Source: Bacteroidota bacterium
Lineage (GTDB): Bacteria > Bacteroidota > Bacteroidia > Chitinophagales > Chitinophagaceae
DNA: 64,000 bases
Assembly (NCBI GenBank): GCA_947476825.1
Contig: CANJRV010000002.1
Coordinates: forward strand, 1 to 64,000
Reading direction: 5' to 3'
Part shown: piece by piece, positions 10,237 to 21,405 of the stretch
How the letters are laid out: each line of letters opens with the position of its first letter
Numbering within the stretch: the stretch's first letter is position 1
Translations under genes and position numbers: made by a program
The notes under the pieces: generated by a model
Seen by the model: only the letters and a program-made list of their open reading frames with translations
Database searches by the model: none
What the model was told of the DNA's origin: nothing

Positions 10237-10374
10237 ATGATGCTAAAGCGAATGTTCACTCTACTTGGATTATTGTTTGTGATGACTGTAGTTGTATCTA
10301 GTTGCAAGGCAAAAAAAGGTTGTGGTTGTGGGCATAATTTAAATTATTATAAGCCGCGTAAATTTAAAAGTTGA
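10237..10374 (+). CDS. Very small putative lipoprotein (45 aa)
   Basis: Read directly: MMLKRMFTLLGLLFVMTVVVSSCKAKKGCGCGHNLNYYKPRKFKS*; lipobox VVSSC; absent from the supplied ORF track. Confidence 0.5.
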   Translation: MMLKRMFTLLGLLFVMTVVVSSCKAKKGCGCGHNLNYYKPRKFKS

Positions 10375-10379
10375 TTTGT

Positions 10380-10616
10380 ATGTCTCGTCATCACAAAGAA
10401 AATATAAAGAACTTGAACGGCATTTATTCTGCTGAAAAGGATTTTAATACCATGCAGTTTTTTTTTGAAACAATGAATCGACAATGCGCCCAATGTGAAT
10501 ATTCAGAATTGATAGACCTGCAACAGTATCAAATCAAACGAAATCCTATAAAAATAAAAATGTTGCTCCAGCATAAGAAAGAAATCCCTTTTGTGTTTAT
10601 TAATTGTTTAAATTAA
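10380..10616 (+). CDS. Hypothetical protein
   Basis: ORF from MSRHHKENIKNLNGIYSAEKDF; no family recognised; collinear with recR. Confidence 0.45.
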   Translation: MSRHHKENIKNLNGIYSAEKDFNTMQFFFETMNRQCAQCEYSELIDLQQYQIKRNPIKIKMLLQHKKEIPFVFINCLN

Positions 10617-10654
10617 TTCGGTAACCCTATCCTTCCCCTTCCTATTTTTGTTGC

Positions 10655-11272
10655 ATGATATTTTCGTCCACACTTATTGAGAATTGTGTCAATGAATTTT
10701 CCAAACTACCTGGCATTGGCAAGAAGTCAGCTCTAAGATTGGTTTTGCATCTGTTGAAACAAGATAAAAACAGTATTGATCAATTTGCAAACGCGATGAC
10801 CAATATGAGAAATCAAATCCAATTTTGTCGTCAATGCCATAATGTTTCTGATCATGAAATCTGTAAAATCTGTACTGATTTTTCCAGAAAGAAAAAGCAA
10901 ATCTGTGTAGTGGAAAGTATTCGGGATGTAATGGCAATTGAAGCAACACAACAATACAATGGCTTATATCATGTATTGGGTGGAATCATTTCTCCATTGG
11001 ATGGCATTGGGCCTGAACAACTAAAAATAACTTCATTAATTGAACGCATTACACAAGAAGAAATAGAGGAAATGATTATGGCATTGAGTCCAACTTTAGA
11101 AGGCGATACCACAACTTATTACATTACTAAAAAAGCACAGCACCTTAATGTCAAGATTACAACCATTTCAAAAGGCGTTGCATTTGGCGGAGAATTAGAA
11201 TATGCAGATGAATTGACTTTAGCAAGATCTATTCTAAATCGATTGCCAATTGTGGATATTATTTCGAATTAA
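10655..11272 (+). CDS. recR: Recombination protein RecR
   Basis: KLPGIGKKSALRLVLHLL HhH; CRQCHNVSDHEICKIC zinc finger; Toprim VVESIRDVMAIE..YHVLGGIISPLDGIGP. Confidence 0.96.
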   Translation: MIFSSTLIENCVNEFSKLPGIGKKSALRLVLHLLKQDKNSIDQFANAMTNMRNQIQFCRQCHNVSDHEICKICTDFSRKKKQICVVESIRDVMAIEATQQYNGLYHVLGGIISPLDGIGPEQLKITSLIERITQEEIEEMIMALSPTLEGDTTTYYITKKAQHLNVKITTISKGVAFGGELEYADELTLARSILNRLPIVDIISN

Positions 11273-11295
11273 GAGTCGGACTAGTCCAATAAAAA

Positions 11296-11320
11296 AACCA
11301 CCCCGAGAGGTGGTTCTTTT
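11296..11320. terminator. Intrinsic terminator between rpsG and recR (convergent)
   Basis: AACCACC-CCGAGA-GGTGGTT stem with T-run on one side and A-run on the other. Confidence 0.85.
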
Positions 11321-11342
11321 ATTATAAACAAAATAAATAACC

Positions 11343-11810
11343 TTAAATTCTGAAATGCGCAAAAGCCTTATTTGCTTCAGCCATACGGTGTGTATCATCT
11401 TTCTTTTTCACTGCATTACCTTCACCTTTTGAAGCTGCAATGATTTCATTTGATAATTTATCAGCCATTGTTTTACCATTACGCTCACGTGCAAAACGAA
11501 CCATCCATTTTATCGTTAAAGAAATTTTTCTATCTGGACGAACTTCAGAAGGAATTTGGAAAGTAGCACCACCAATTCTGCGGCTTCTTACTTCTACGCC
11601 TGGCGTTACATTTGCCATTGCACGTTTCCAAACATCATATCCAGGTTCGTTTAAATTTTTCTCTACTTTGTCTAAAGCATCGTAGAAAATAGTAAGGGCA
11701 ATACTCTTTTTACCACCCATCATCATACAGTTTACAAAACGTGTCACCAATGTATCACTAAATTTAGGATCTGGTGCTAAAGGGATTTTCTTTGCTTGTT
11801 GTTTTCTCAT
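11343..11810 (-). CDS. rpsG: 30S ribosomal protein S7
   Basis: FVNCMMMGGKKSIALTIFYDAL, GVEVRSRRIGGATFQIPSEVRPDRK. Confidence 0.97.
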   Translation of the reverse strand: MRKQQAKKIPLAPDPKFSDTLVTRFVNCMMMGGKKSIALTIFYDALDKVEKNLNEPGYDVWKRAMANVTPGVEVRSRRIGGATFQIPSEVRPDRKISLTIKWMVRFARERNGKTMADKLSNEIIAASKGEGNAVKKKDDTHRMAEANKAFAHFRI

Positions 11811-11896
11811 TTTTTGTAATTTTTATTTAAATTAAATCTAGTCCAGACTTCTTCAAGTATTACACTTTACTCTGTAAAAGATTCAACGGGGTTTAC

Positions 11897-12277
11897 TTAT
11901 TTTTTAACCTTTACGCGTTTAGTACCATATTTACTACGGCTTTGTTTACGATCTTTCACTCCTGCAGTATCCAAGCTACCACGAACGATATGATAACGTA
12001 CACCCGGTAAATCTTTCACACGACCTCCACGTATCAATACGATAGAGTGTTCTTGCAAATTATGTCCTTCTCCCGGAATATAGGCGATGACTTCAATCTT
12101 ATTCGTCAAACGAACTTTGGCTACTTTACGTAAAGCCGAGTTTGGTTTTTTAGGTGTAGTTGTGTACACACGAGTGCAAACACCACGACGTTGTGGACAA
12201 GCATCCAATGCACGCGACTTAGATTTAGCACGAATAATTGTTCTTCCTTTTCTTACTAGTTGTTGTATAGTAGGCAT
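11897..12277 (-). CDS. rpsL: 30S ribosomal protein S12
   Basis: [62 protein letters not shown]. Confidence 0.98.
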   Translation of the reverse strand: MPTIQQLVRKGRTIIRAKSKSRALDACPQRRGVCTRVYTTTPKKPNSALRKVAKVRLTNKIEVIAYIPGEGHNLQEHSIVLIRGGRVKDLPGVRYHIVRGSLDTAGVKDRKQSRSKYGTKRVKVKK

Positions 12278-12394
12278 ATTTAACCTTTAATTTTTGGAGT
12301 GCGAAAGTAGTTTCTTTTTTTTTGATAAACAAGATAAATAGAGAAAAAAGAATGAAATAGCCATTTATTTTTTAGATAATGGCGTAAAAGCCCA

Positions 12395-14095
12395 TTAAAT
12401 AGGCATTTTCGGTGTTGCCAATTTACTATTTTTTCTACTATATAAAAAGTAAATCACTAGCCCGATGAGCAACCAAGCAATAAATCGTATCCAAATCATA
12501 TTCGTTTCTTGTGCCATTAAATAGAAACAACTCACCAATCCCAATACTGGAATTAATGAAAAATTACGACGAAAAGAAAAATAAGTAACTATAGAAATGA
12601 TGATCCAAAAGGAAAGCATGGGTATTCCTTCCAAAGAAAAAAGATGAATAAAATAGGTTGGTACGAAAATGAGTATCGAGGCAATCGCAAGTAGATACAA
12701 AGCTGGCACTATATATTTTCCACTTACATACGGCACTTTAAATTTACTATTCGGCTTATCAGGCATTTGATCTAAAACTAAAATTCCGCCACAAACTAAT
12801 ACGAATGCGAATAAGGTGCCAATGCTCGTAATAGAAATGACAAAATCTAAACTTAAAAATAAAGCTGGAATGGCAACTAACACGCCCGTTAAAATAGTAG
12901 AAAAAGATGGCGTTCTATATTTAGGATGCATTCGTGAAAATATTTTTGGTAGCAATCCATCTCTACTCATGCTCATCCAAATACGTGGTTGCCCCATTTG
13001 AAAAATAAGTAATACACTGGCTGTAGCAATAATTGCACTAAACGAAACGATACCAGCTATCCATTTCAATCCCCTTGCTTCAAAAATAAGTGCCAATGGA
13101 TCACCCACATTTAATTGCGTATACGATACCATGCCAGTTAATATCAATGCCAATACCACATATAAAATAGTACAAATGACGAGTGCATAAATCATACCTC
13201 TCGGTAAATCTTTTTGTGGGTCTTTACATTCTTCTGCAGTGGTAGATATTGCATCAAAACCAATATAGGCAAAGAATACAGCAGATACACCTTTTAAAAT
13301 ACCACTAAAGCCGTTTGGTGTAAACGGACTCCAATTGTCTGGATTGACATAATAAGCACCCAAGACAATAATTAAAAAAATAACAGCCAATTTGATGATA
13401 ACCATCATATTACTCATGGCGCGACTTTCTTTGATTCCAACAAAAACAACTGCAGTAATCAATGTCACAATACAGAAGGCTGGTAAATCCATGATCAAAT
13501 GCAAGCTTCCTAACATAGGTGCATGTACCCATGCATTATATTTTTCAACTAAGTTTATATCCATGGAAGTTAGGCTTTGACCTTTAGCCAATAAGGCACT
13601 TACTTCATTATAACCAGCATGGGAAGTGACATAATCCATCGTGAGCCACGCAGGCATATGCAAGCCAGCTTTGTCCATCAGGTTGGTAAAATAATCGCTC
13701 CATGAAATTGCAACAGCAATATTACCTATGGCGTATTCCATCAATAAGTCCCACCCGATTATCCACGCAAACAACTCACCAAATGCTACATAGGCGTAGG
13801 TATACGCACTTCCCGAAACGGGCACTGTGCTTGCGAACTCGGCATAACACAAAGCTGCAAATCCACAAGCCAATGCAGTAAAAATATATAAAAAAATAAC
13901 GCCAGGACCTCCATCGAAACAAGCTTTGCCGATACTACTAAAAATTCCTGCACCTATGATTGCTGCGATGCCAAAGAAGGTTAAATCTCTTACACCCAAT
14001 ACCTTGTGCATGGGAATATGTTCGGCATCGCCATAACCGGATTGTGCGTCCGATAATATTTTATCAATAGATTTTTTTCTAAATAGAGAATTCAT
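12395..14095 (-). CDS. APC family amino acid permease (cationic amino acid transporter-like)
   Basis: LGVRDLTFFGIAAIIGAGIFSSIG, ~12 TM segments, FFAYIGFDAISTTAEECKDPQKDLPRG. Confidence 0.9.
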   Translation of the reverse strand: MNSLFRKKSIDKILSDAQSGYGDAEHIPMHKVLGVRDLTFFGIAAIIGAGIFSSIGKACFDGGPGVIFLYIFTALACGFAALCYAEFASTVPVSGSAYTYAYVAFGELFAWIIGWDLLMEYAIGNIAVAISWSDYFTNLMDKAGLHMPAWLTMDYVTSHAGYNEVSALLAKGQSLTSMDINLVEKYNAWVHAPMLGSLHLIMDLPAFCIVTLITAVVFVGIKESRAMSNMMVIIKLAVIFLIIVLGAYYVNPDNWSPFTPNGFSGILKGVSAVFFAYIGFDAISTTAEECKDPQKDLPRGMIYALVICTILYVVLALILTGMVSYTQLNVGDPLALIFEARGLKWIAGIVSFSAIIATASVLLIFQMGQPRIWMSMSRDGLLPKIFSRMHPKYRTPSFSTILTGVLVAIPALFLSLDFVISITSIGTLFAFVLVCGGILVLDQMPDKPNSKFKVPYVSGKYIVPALYLLAIASILIFVPTYFIHLFSLEGIPMLSFWIIISIVTYFSFRRNFSLIPVLGLVSCFYLMAQETNMIWIRFIAWLLIGLVIYFLYSRKNSKLATPKMPI

Positions 14096-14197
14096 ATTTT
14101 CATTTTGAAGTGCTAAATATAATAGACTTCCAGCATAAATTAGAACGCTTCATAATAAGATTAAAGCAGTTTGAATAATTATGGAATAATAATTTTG

Positions 14198-14280
14198 GGG
14201 GCGGCATACACGCTGTCCTTCCAATCTTTTTGTTGCAGAGCCAACAAAAAGGATTTCCACTCCATCGTTGCCGCAATACA
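14198..14280 (-). repeat. A-family intergenic structured repeat, copy 2
   Basis: GGGGCGGCATACACGCTGTCCTTCCAATCTTTTTGTTGCAGAGCCAACAAAAAGGATTTCCACTCCATCGTTGCCGCAATAC. Confidence 0.88.
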
Positions 14281-14380
14281 TCCACCATAAAAACCTTTTT
14301 CTCCTACCCAATTTATTGAGCCGCCTCATTTAAAATCACCTATTTTTTAACAATGACTTTTACATCAGAAATGTGTAATG

Positions 14381-14388
14381 TATATTTG
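14381..14388 (+). promoter_or_regulatory. Bacteroidota-type -7 element upstream of trhO
   Basis: TATATTTG matches TAnnTTTG; no clear -33 TTTG. Confidence 0.45.
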
Positions 14389-14438
14389 CACCCAATATCA
14401 ATTTTGTTCGCCTTATCAGCGTCCTTAAAATTACAACT

Positions 14439-15558
<1,120 letters not shown>

Positions 15559-15579
15559 GATTGAGTAGTAGAAAGCCCC

Positions 15580-15684
15580 AGCCCTGAAAGGGCGATATAT
15601 GAATAGCGAGGTGGCGTAGCCCCTCGAAAACAAGCCATGAAAGGGTTTAATATGAATAGCGAGGTGGCATAGCCCCTCGAACAA
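15580..15684. repeat. Two ~53-bp tandem units with GCCCTGAAAGGGC and GAGGTGGCRTAGCCCCTCG hairpins
   Basis: agccctgaaagggcgatatatgaatagcgaggtggcgtagcccctcgaaaaca / agccatgaaagggtttaatatgaatagcgaggtggcatagcccctcgaaca. Confidence 0.85.
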
Positions 15685-15704
15685 AGCATTTAATTGTGAA
15701 ATTC

Positions 15705-15749
15705 AAAGCAACAGAATGAAACTACGAAACGAAAGACATTTTGTAGAAC
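15705..15749 (-). repeat. B-family (REP-like) palindrome, copy 1, partial
   Basis: aagcaacagaatgaaactacgaaacgaaagacattttgtagaac. Confidence 0.8.
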
Positions 15750-15911
15750 AATAAAAAAACCATTTTTTTATATAAAAACTACCTGTAAGTGAATTGAAAA
15801 TCCACCGATAGCGGTTCGACATTGCAAATGTCAAATATTTATATGAAGCACATCACGAATATATGGGGCCGACTATAAATGTGATTACACAATTTAATTT
15901 ATAGTCTAAAA

Positions 15912-18128
15912 TTATTCTTTTACCACTTTTATTTTATATTCAAATTGCTCATTATAAATAACCATAAAATAAATGCCACTTGCAAAGGATGATATATTGA
16001 TATTGTACTTATTTGCAAATACATGTTTTTTCTCATAAACTTTATTACCTGTAGGAGTAACGATTTGAATTGTAGCATTCGAAAATGGCTTTCCAATTCT
16101 TTCAATTTGCATTTTACCATTTGTCGGATTCGGAGATATTTGTATAAAGCTTTCTTTTGGAATTTCAGAAAAGCCAACACCACTTACTGTAACACAAACA
16201 GAAGTGTCTTTACATCCATTTTGAGTAATTATAAGTGCGTAATCACCATTTGTAGTAGCAGTATAGGACTGATTTGTTTCATTAGGAATTATAGAGAATG
16301 AAGCACAATTAACCCATTGGTATGTAGCACCAAAAGCATTGGCAGTGAGTGTAGCACCTGATTGTGTAATAGTGTTGTTAGGATTATTGATAGTGAGATT
16401 TAAAGAAATAATACTATCGCAACCGGTTGAATTTACAAGAGTGTCATAGTATGTACCACTTAAAGTGAGTGTTTGATTATTAAAGAAGTAAGAGTTGCAA
16501 GAAGTTTGATTTAAAATATTTGATGTAGGCGTATTGATAGTTAGATTTAAAGTAATGATACTATCACAACCGTTTGCATTAGCAAGTGTGTCATAGTATG
16601 TACCACTTGTCGTGAGAGATTGATTATTGAAGAAGTAGTTATTACAAGAATTAAGATTATGAACACTACCATTAATACAACCATATTTAAAGAAAAAGAT
16701 ATCACTTATACCAATATCGGATATATTAAATATACTAGGCGTAGGATCAAAGTCAACTGTATCTTTAAAATCTCCTACTCCATAGACTTGATTATTATTA
16801 TCAAGCAAAATAGAAAATGCAGTGCTGGTGCCAATACCTGTACCAATTGTATTATATTGCTCTCCTAATTGTGTTACCCAAACAAAATCCCCCATATTAT
16901 TTAATTTAAGAATAAACAAATCACTATATCCATTAGCTTGAAGATTATACACATTACTTCCTGGATCAAAATCCTCTGAACCTGAAAATAAACCCGTCAA
17001 ATAAATATTAGATTGGTTATCTGTAAGAAAGTAATTATAACCTATATCTTTTATTTCTTTAACCCAAATTAAGATATTATTAGAATCATATTTTGCCAAG
17101 AACGTTCCATTTGCATTGATTGATGCTGGAAGATTGACTACTCCAGTCCCTAAATCAAAATCTATAGCTCCTAAATAATTTGAATTAGCTGTTACATAAA
17201 GATTGTCGTCTGTATCTTTTATAATTTTACATTCTCCATAATTACAACTGTTTCCATACAATTGCCCCCAAATGAAATCACCTGTATCGTTTAAATTTAC
17301 TATGAAAGGATGAGGATATGTGGAACCAAGACATGTCTGACCATCTAAGTTATAAACGTTACTGCTAGGGTCAATATCTGCATTTCCAACTATTGCTCCA
17401 GATATATATATACTATTTGAATTATCAACGATAATATGGTTAATATATGCACCTCCGTCAAGTATTTTAGCCCATATGAAGTTTGCATTGCTATCCATCT
17501 TTAATATAAATGAACCCCCAAGAGAGGAAATAGTATAAATATTCGCACTTGGGTCAACGTCAACTGATCCCGAAAACCTTGCACTTAGAAAAATGTTATT
17601 GCTTGTATCGGTCGTGCAAAACTTCTTATTACCACCATAAGGAATCTCAAATTCAAAATTTTTAGCCCAGATAAAATTACCTGCAGAATCTAATTTTACT
17701 AAAAATGTATTGTCACCCCCACCCACAGACGTTAAGTTAAAAACATTCGGACTTGGGTCAACATCTACAGTGCCATGATAATCTCCAAGAATAAGCAAGT
17801 TATTATATTTATCTACAAAAATACTAGTTGCATAGTTTATATTTAATGCCCATACTAACTCTCCATTCGTATTAATTTTCTGCACAACACCAATATTGTA
17901 GGGAAAATATAATAGATTTTGTATAACTGGATCAGGATTTACATCTAATGTGCCACCTAAAGCATCAATAATATTATATACATTATCCGCTGCATCTTTT
18001 GCAGTATTACGAAGTTGTGGGTTCGTTCCACTGTAACCAATAGATTTTGCCCATAATAAGTTTGGGTATTGTGCAAAAGCAAAATTCGTTATAGTAACAT
18101 AGGATATTATTAAAATTAAGATTTTCAT
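15912..18128 (-). CDS. Secreted beta-propeller-like (SBBP) protein with T9SS sorting domain
   Basis: Repeated VDVDPS..NxYNL and F(I/V)LKLD..GxFxWAK units; two NSCNNYFFNNQ..CDSIITLNLTIN repeats; C-terminal ISPNPTNGKMQIER. Confidence 0.85.
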   Translation of the reverse strand: MKILILIISYVTITNFAFAQYPNLLWAKSIGYSGTNPQLRNTAKDAADNVYNIIDALGGTLDVNPDPVIQNLLYFPYNIGVVQKINTNGELVWALNINYATSIFVDKYNNLLILGDYHGTVDVDPSPNVFNLTSVGGGDNTFLVKLDSAGNFIWAKNFEFEIPYGGNKKFCTTDTSNNIFLSARFSGSVDVDPSANIYTISSLGGSFILKMDSNANFIWAKILDGGAYINHIIVDNSNSIYISGAIVGNADIDPSSNVYNLDGQTCLGSTYPHPFIVNLNDTGDFIWGQLYGNSCNYGECKIIKDTDDNLYVTANSNYLGAIDFDLGTGVVNLPASINANGTFLAKYDSNNILIWVKEIKDIGYNYFLTDNQSNIYLTGLFSGSEDFDPGSNVYNLQANGYSDLFILKLNNMGDFVWVTQLGEQYNTIGTGIGTSTAFSILLDNNNQVYGVGDFKDTVDFDPTPSIFNISDIGISDIFFFKYGCINGSVHNLNSCNNYFFNNQSLTTSGTYYDTLANANGCDSIITLNLTINTPTSNILNQTSCNSYFFNNQTLTLSGTYYDTLVNSTGCDSIISLNLTINNPNNTITQSGATLTANAFGATYQWVNCASFSIIPNETNQSYTATTNGDYALIITQNGCKDTSVCVTVSGVGFSEIPKESFIQISPNPTNGKMQIERIGKPFSNATIQIVTPTGNKVYEKKHVFANKYNINISSFASGIYFMVIYNEQFEYKIKVVKE

Positions 18129-18574
18129 AAGTATGTTTATCTTATGAAGGTAATAAATTAAAATGAAACAATTTTTATACTACATTACTATAATACCCTC
18201 TACTCGACTTTCTCTCAATAAACCAGGGGCCATTAAAATCCGAAAATAGCTGTTTTTAACTTGTTGATTTTCAATTTATAAAAAACACTTTAGAGAATGT
18301 TCGGCTTTCCAGAATTTCAAACAATAGATAAAAAAGGTTATGTGAAACCGTCAACACGGCATAAAGAACAACCATGCCAATTTAGAAATCCAACTACCTA
18401 ATAAAGACATCTTGCATATGTAAAAAAGAAGTCTTGCATCCCAAAAAAGAAATATTCCATCCTGAAAAGAAATCTTAATTACACAATTACAAGTATTGAA
18501 ACCACCGTTCAACATATCTCAAAGAACATATCGAACAGCACCTTTGAAATTTCCCACCCTTTGGAATTTGGAAT

Positions 18575-19489
18575 TTAACTTTTGGAATTTTCGTATTTCG
18601 GGTTTTGCAATTGTTTGCTAGTAAGCGTACTCCCGTCATGACTCCAACCAGGTGCCTTAAATAAATAATTGAATTTGTCTTTCCAACTCGTATTTGGTTT
18701 GGATACATCTTGCCAAATATTTTTCCATTCATGCGTAATAATTTTGATGGGATGATATGGTTGTTCTGGATTTTTTGTAAGACCATACACAACGGTTTCT
18801 GTGTCTAACTCGGCTTGAAATGTGCTAAATAATTTGTCCCAAATGATTAAGACCATGCCCATATTTTTATCCAAATAAATAATATTGCTGGCGTGATGTA
18901 CTCGATGATGAGATGGACTTACAAAAAATGTTTCAAACCAATGCGGCATTCTTCGCACATAACGAGTATGAACCAAGATGCCATAAATTTGACAAATCGC
19001 ATCCATCAATAAAATATCCAAGGGTTTGAAACCGATCAATACCAAGGGAATGAAGAACCAACAGGAAACAAATGGGCGAAATACAGAGGAACGAAAACCA
19101 GTAGTTAAATTATATTCTTGTGATGAATGATGCGTTACATGCACTGCCCACAATAGACGGATGACATGCTCACTACAATGTTCAAAATAAAAACAAATAT
19201 CTAATCCGATAAACAGCAATCCCCAATAGAGATAAGGATTGGTGATGGTGATGATATGGAAAGTCATGAACCAAGATAGCATCAACAGAATAAGTACCTT
19301 GAGGGATAAACCCAATGCGGTATTGGCAATATTCAACCAAAAATTAATTAAGGTTTCTCGGATGGTATAATAATGTCTGTGTTGCTTCTGACTTAAGTAA
19401 ACTTCTAAAGCGATTAGGAAGGTATAGAAGGACGTAGAAATTGCCAATAGCCAATTATGATGAACATAATTTTGAAGTGCTTCTATCAT
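18575..19489 (-). CDS. Sterol desaturase / fatty acid hydroxylase family membrane protein
   Basis: His-cluster motifs HVTHHSSQEYN and SPSHHRVHHASN plus TM helices; start codon overlaps the frr stop (TAATG). Confidence 0.9.
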   Translation of the reverse strand: MIEALQNYVHHNWLLAISTSFYTFLIALEVYLSQKQHRHYYTIRETLINFWLNIANTALGLSLKVLILLMLSWFMTFHIITITNPYLYWGLLFIGLDICFYFEHCSEHVIRLLWAVHVTHHSSQEYNLTTGFRSSVFRPFVSCWFFIPLVLIGFKPLDILLMDAICQIYGILVHTRYVRRMPHWFETFFVSPSHHRVHHASNIIYLDKNMGMVLIIWDKLFSTFQAELDTETVVYGLTKNPEQPYHPIKIITHEWKNIWQDVSKPNTSWKDKFNYLFKAPGWSHDGSTLTSKQLQNPKYENSKS

Positions 19490-20052
19490 TATACAGTCAG
19501 CAATTCTTTTTCCTTAATCGCACAGTGTTTATCTATTTCCACAATTTTTTTATCCGTCAATACTTGCACGCTTGCTTCCGTTTCTTTTGCTAAATCTTCA
19601 CTCAAACCATCTTTCTGCAATTTCTTAATGTCTTCCATTCCATCTCTTCGAATATTACGAATCGCAACTTTTGCCAATTCACCTTCATGCATCACTTTTT
19701 TTACAAATTCCTTTCTTCTGTCTTCTGTCAATGGTGGCAAAAATAATTTGATGATGATACCATCATTTTGTGGTGTAATACCAATATTACCAGCCATAAT
19801 AGACCTTTCAATTGGTGCCAACATGTTTTTTTCCCAAGGTTGAATGGTTATTGTACGAGCATCAATTACAGAAATATTTGCCACTTGCGAAATAGGCGTT
19901 GGGGAACCATAATATTCCACTGTCAAACCATCCAGCATAGTAGGTGTCGCCTTTCCAGCTCGTATTTTTAAAACCTCTGCTTCAAAATGAATAATTGCTT
20001 TTGCCATATTATTGGCAGTATCCTTAATAATATTTTCGGTGGTATCTGACAT
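19489..20052 (-). CDS. frr: Ribosome recycling factor
   Basis: IRAGKATPTMLDGLTVEYYGSPTPISQVANISV, RRDGMEDIKKLQKDGLSED; start trimmed to MSDTTE. Confidence 0.96.
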   Translation of the reverse strand: MSDTTENIIKDTANNMAKAIIHFEAEVLKIRAGKATPTMLDGLTVEYYGSPTPISQVANISVIDARTITIQPWEKNMLAPIERSIMAGNIGITPQNDGIIIKLFLPPLTEDRRKEFVKKVMHEGELAKVAIRNIRRDGMEDIKKLQKDGLSEDLAKETEASVQVLTDKKIVEIDKHCAIKEKELLTV

Positions 20053-20183
20053 GTTTATTTTTTTTACGAAAGGCAAATTTAATATTTATAACGAAAAAAA
20101 AAATTTACAAATTTCGATGCTTCAACAGAACAAAATGCCGAAACAAACAATAATAGGAAAGGAATAGTCTTTAGGTGCAGTTG

Positions 20184-20267
20184 TATTGCGGCAACGATAG
20201 AGCGGAAAGCCCGTATTTCGCTGCTTTGAGCGAAAACGGACTTGGAGTGATAGCGTGTTCGCCGCCC
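20184..20267 (+). repeat. A-family intergenic structured repeat, copy 3 (divergent central hairpin)
   Basis: TATTGCGGCAACGATAGAGCGG...CCGTATTTCGCT-GCTTTG-AGCGAAAACGG...AGCGTGTTCGCCGCCC. Confidence 0.85.
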
Positions 20268-20357
20268 AAATAATTCTCACAAAAAATTTTGTTTTGCCAA
20301 CAAAATAAGGCATTAAAAAAAATGAGCCTATATTTACCCACAATAAAATAAACACAG

Positions 20358-21401
20358 ATGAAAAATCTGCGACATCTTTCTTACCCAGAATTAGAAACTT
20401 TAGTAGTTGAATTGGGTGAAAAGCCATACAGAGCAAAGCAAATACAGGAATGGATTTGGAAAAAAGGGATATCCACTATTGATGATATGTCCAACTTATC
20501 TAAACCTATCAGAGAAAAATTGAAAGAAGAGTATTCTCTTTTCAAACTCTTGATTGATCATACGCAATTGAGCAATGATACGACCATTAAAAACAGATTT
20601 GTACTACATGATAAACATTTTGTAGAGGGCGTTCTAATTCCAACGGAGAATAGAGTTACAGCATGTGTATCATCTCAAGTTGGCTGTAGTTTGAGTTGCA
20701 AATTTTGTGCAACAGGCTATATGGATAGAGCCCGAAATTTAGAGTTTGACGAAATCGTAGATCAAGTCATGCATTTAAATAAACAATCAGAAGATCACTA
20801 CGGGAAACATTTATCTAATATCGTTTACATGGGGATGGGCGAACCATTACTCAATTATGCCAATGTGTTAAAATCGATAGAGAAAATTACCTCACCGGAA
20901 GGAATGGGCATGTCCCCTTCTCGCATTACAGTATCTACAGCGGGTGTTTCCAAAATGATTAGAAAGCTAGCAGATGATGCAGTGAAATTTAATCTGGCGG
21001 TTTCCTTACACGCAGCCAACGATATAAAACGAAACCAGATTATGCCTATCAATGAAACCAACAATTTGAAAGTATTGATGGAGTCATTGAATTATTTTTA
21101 CAAGCTAACGAAAAGTCCAATTACCTTCGAATATATTCTATTCGCTGATTTTAATGATAGCATTGAAGATGCGGATGAACTAATAAAAATTTGCAGACAA
21201 GTGCCGAGTAAGGTGAATATCATTGAATATAATCCCATCGAATTTGCCAAATTTGCAAAACCAGACGAAGCAAAAGTAGACGCCTTTATGGCTTATTTAT
21301 CCAGCAATAAAGTGAATGCACGATTGCGCAGAAGTAGAGGCAAAGATATTGATGCTGCTTGCGGACAATTGGCAAATATTAATCACCCCTCAAACGCATA
21401 A
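20358..21401 (+). CDS. rlmN: 23S rRNA/tRNA adenine C2-methyltransferase RlmN (radical SAM)
   Basis: EKPYRAKQIQEWIWKKG, SSQVGCSLSCKFCATGYMDRARNL, YMGMGEPLLNY, RRSRGKDIDAACGQLA. Confidence 0.96.
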   Translation: MKNLRHLSYPELETLVVELGEKPYRAKQIQEWIWKKGISTIDDMSNLSKPIREKLKEEYSLFKLLIDHTQLSNDTTIKNRFVLHDKHFVEGVLIPTENRVTACVSSQVGCSLSCKFCATGYMDRARNLEFDEIVDQVMHLNKQSEDHYGKHLSNIVYMGMGEPLLNYANVLKSIEKITSPEGMGMSPSRITVSTAGVSKMIRKLADDAVKFNLAVSLHAANDIKRNQIMPINETNNLKVLMESLNYFYKLTKSPITFEYILFADFNDSIEDADELIKICRQVPSKVNIIEYNPIEFAKFAKPDEAKVDAFMAYLSSNKVNARLRRSRGKDIDAACGQLANINHPSNA

Positions 21402-21405
21402 ACCC

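Noticed and set aside
14100-14288. 62-aa minus ORF; similar ORFs at 20122..20436, 60761..61018 and 60841..61068
   Set aside because: All share NPFCWLCNKK/FCWLCSKK-type peptides only because they read through A-family repeats, so the shared peptide is a repeat artefact.
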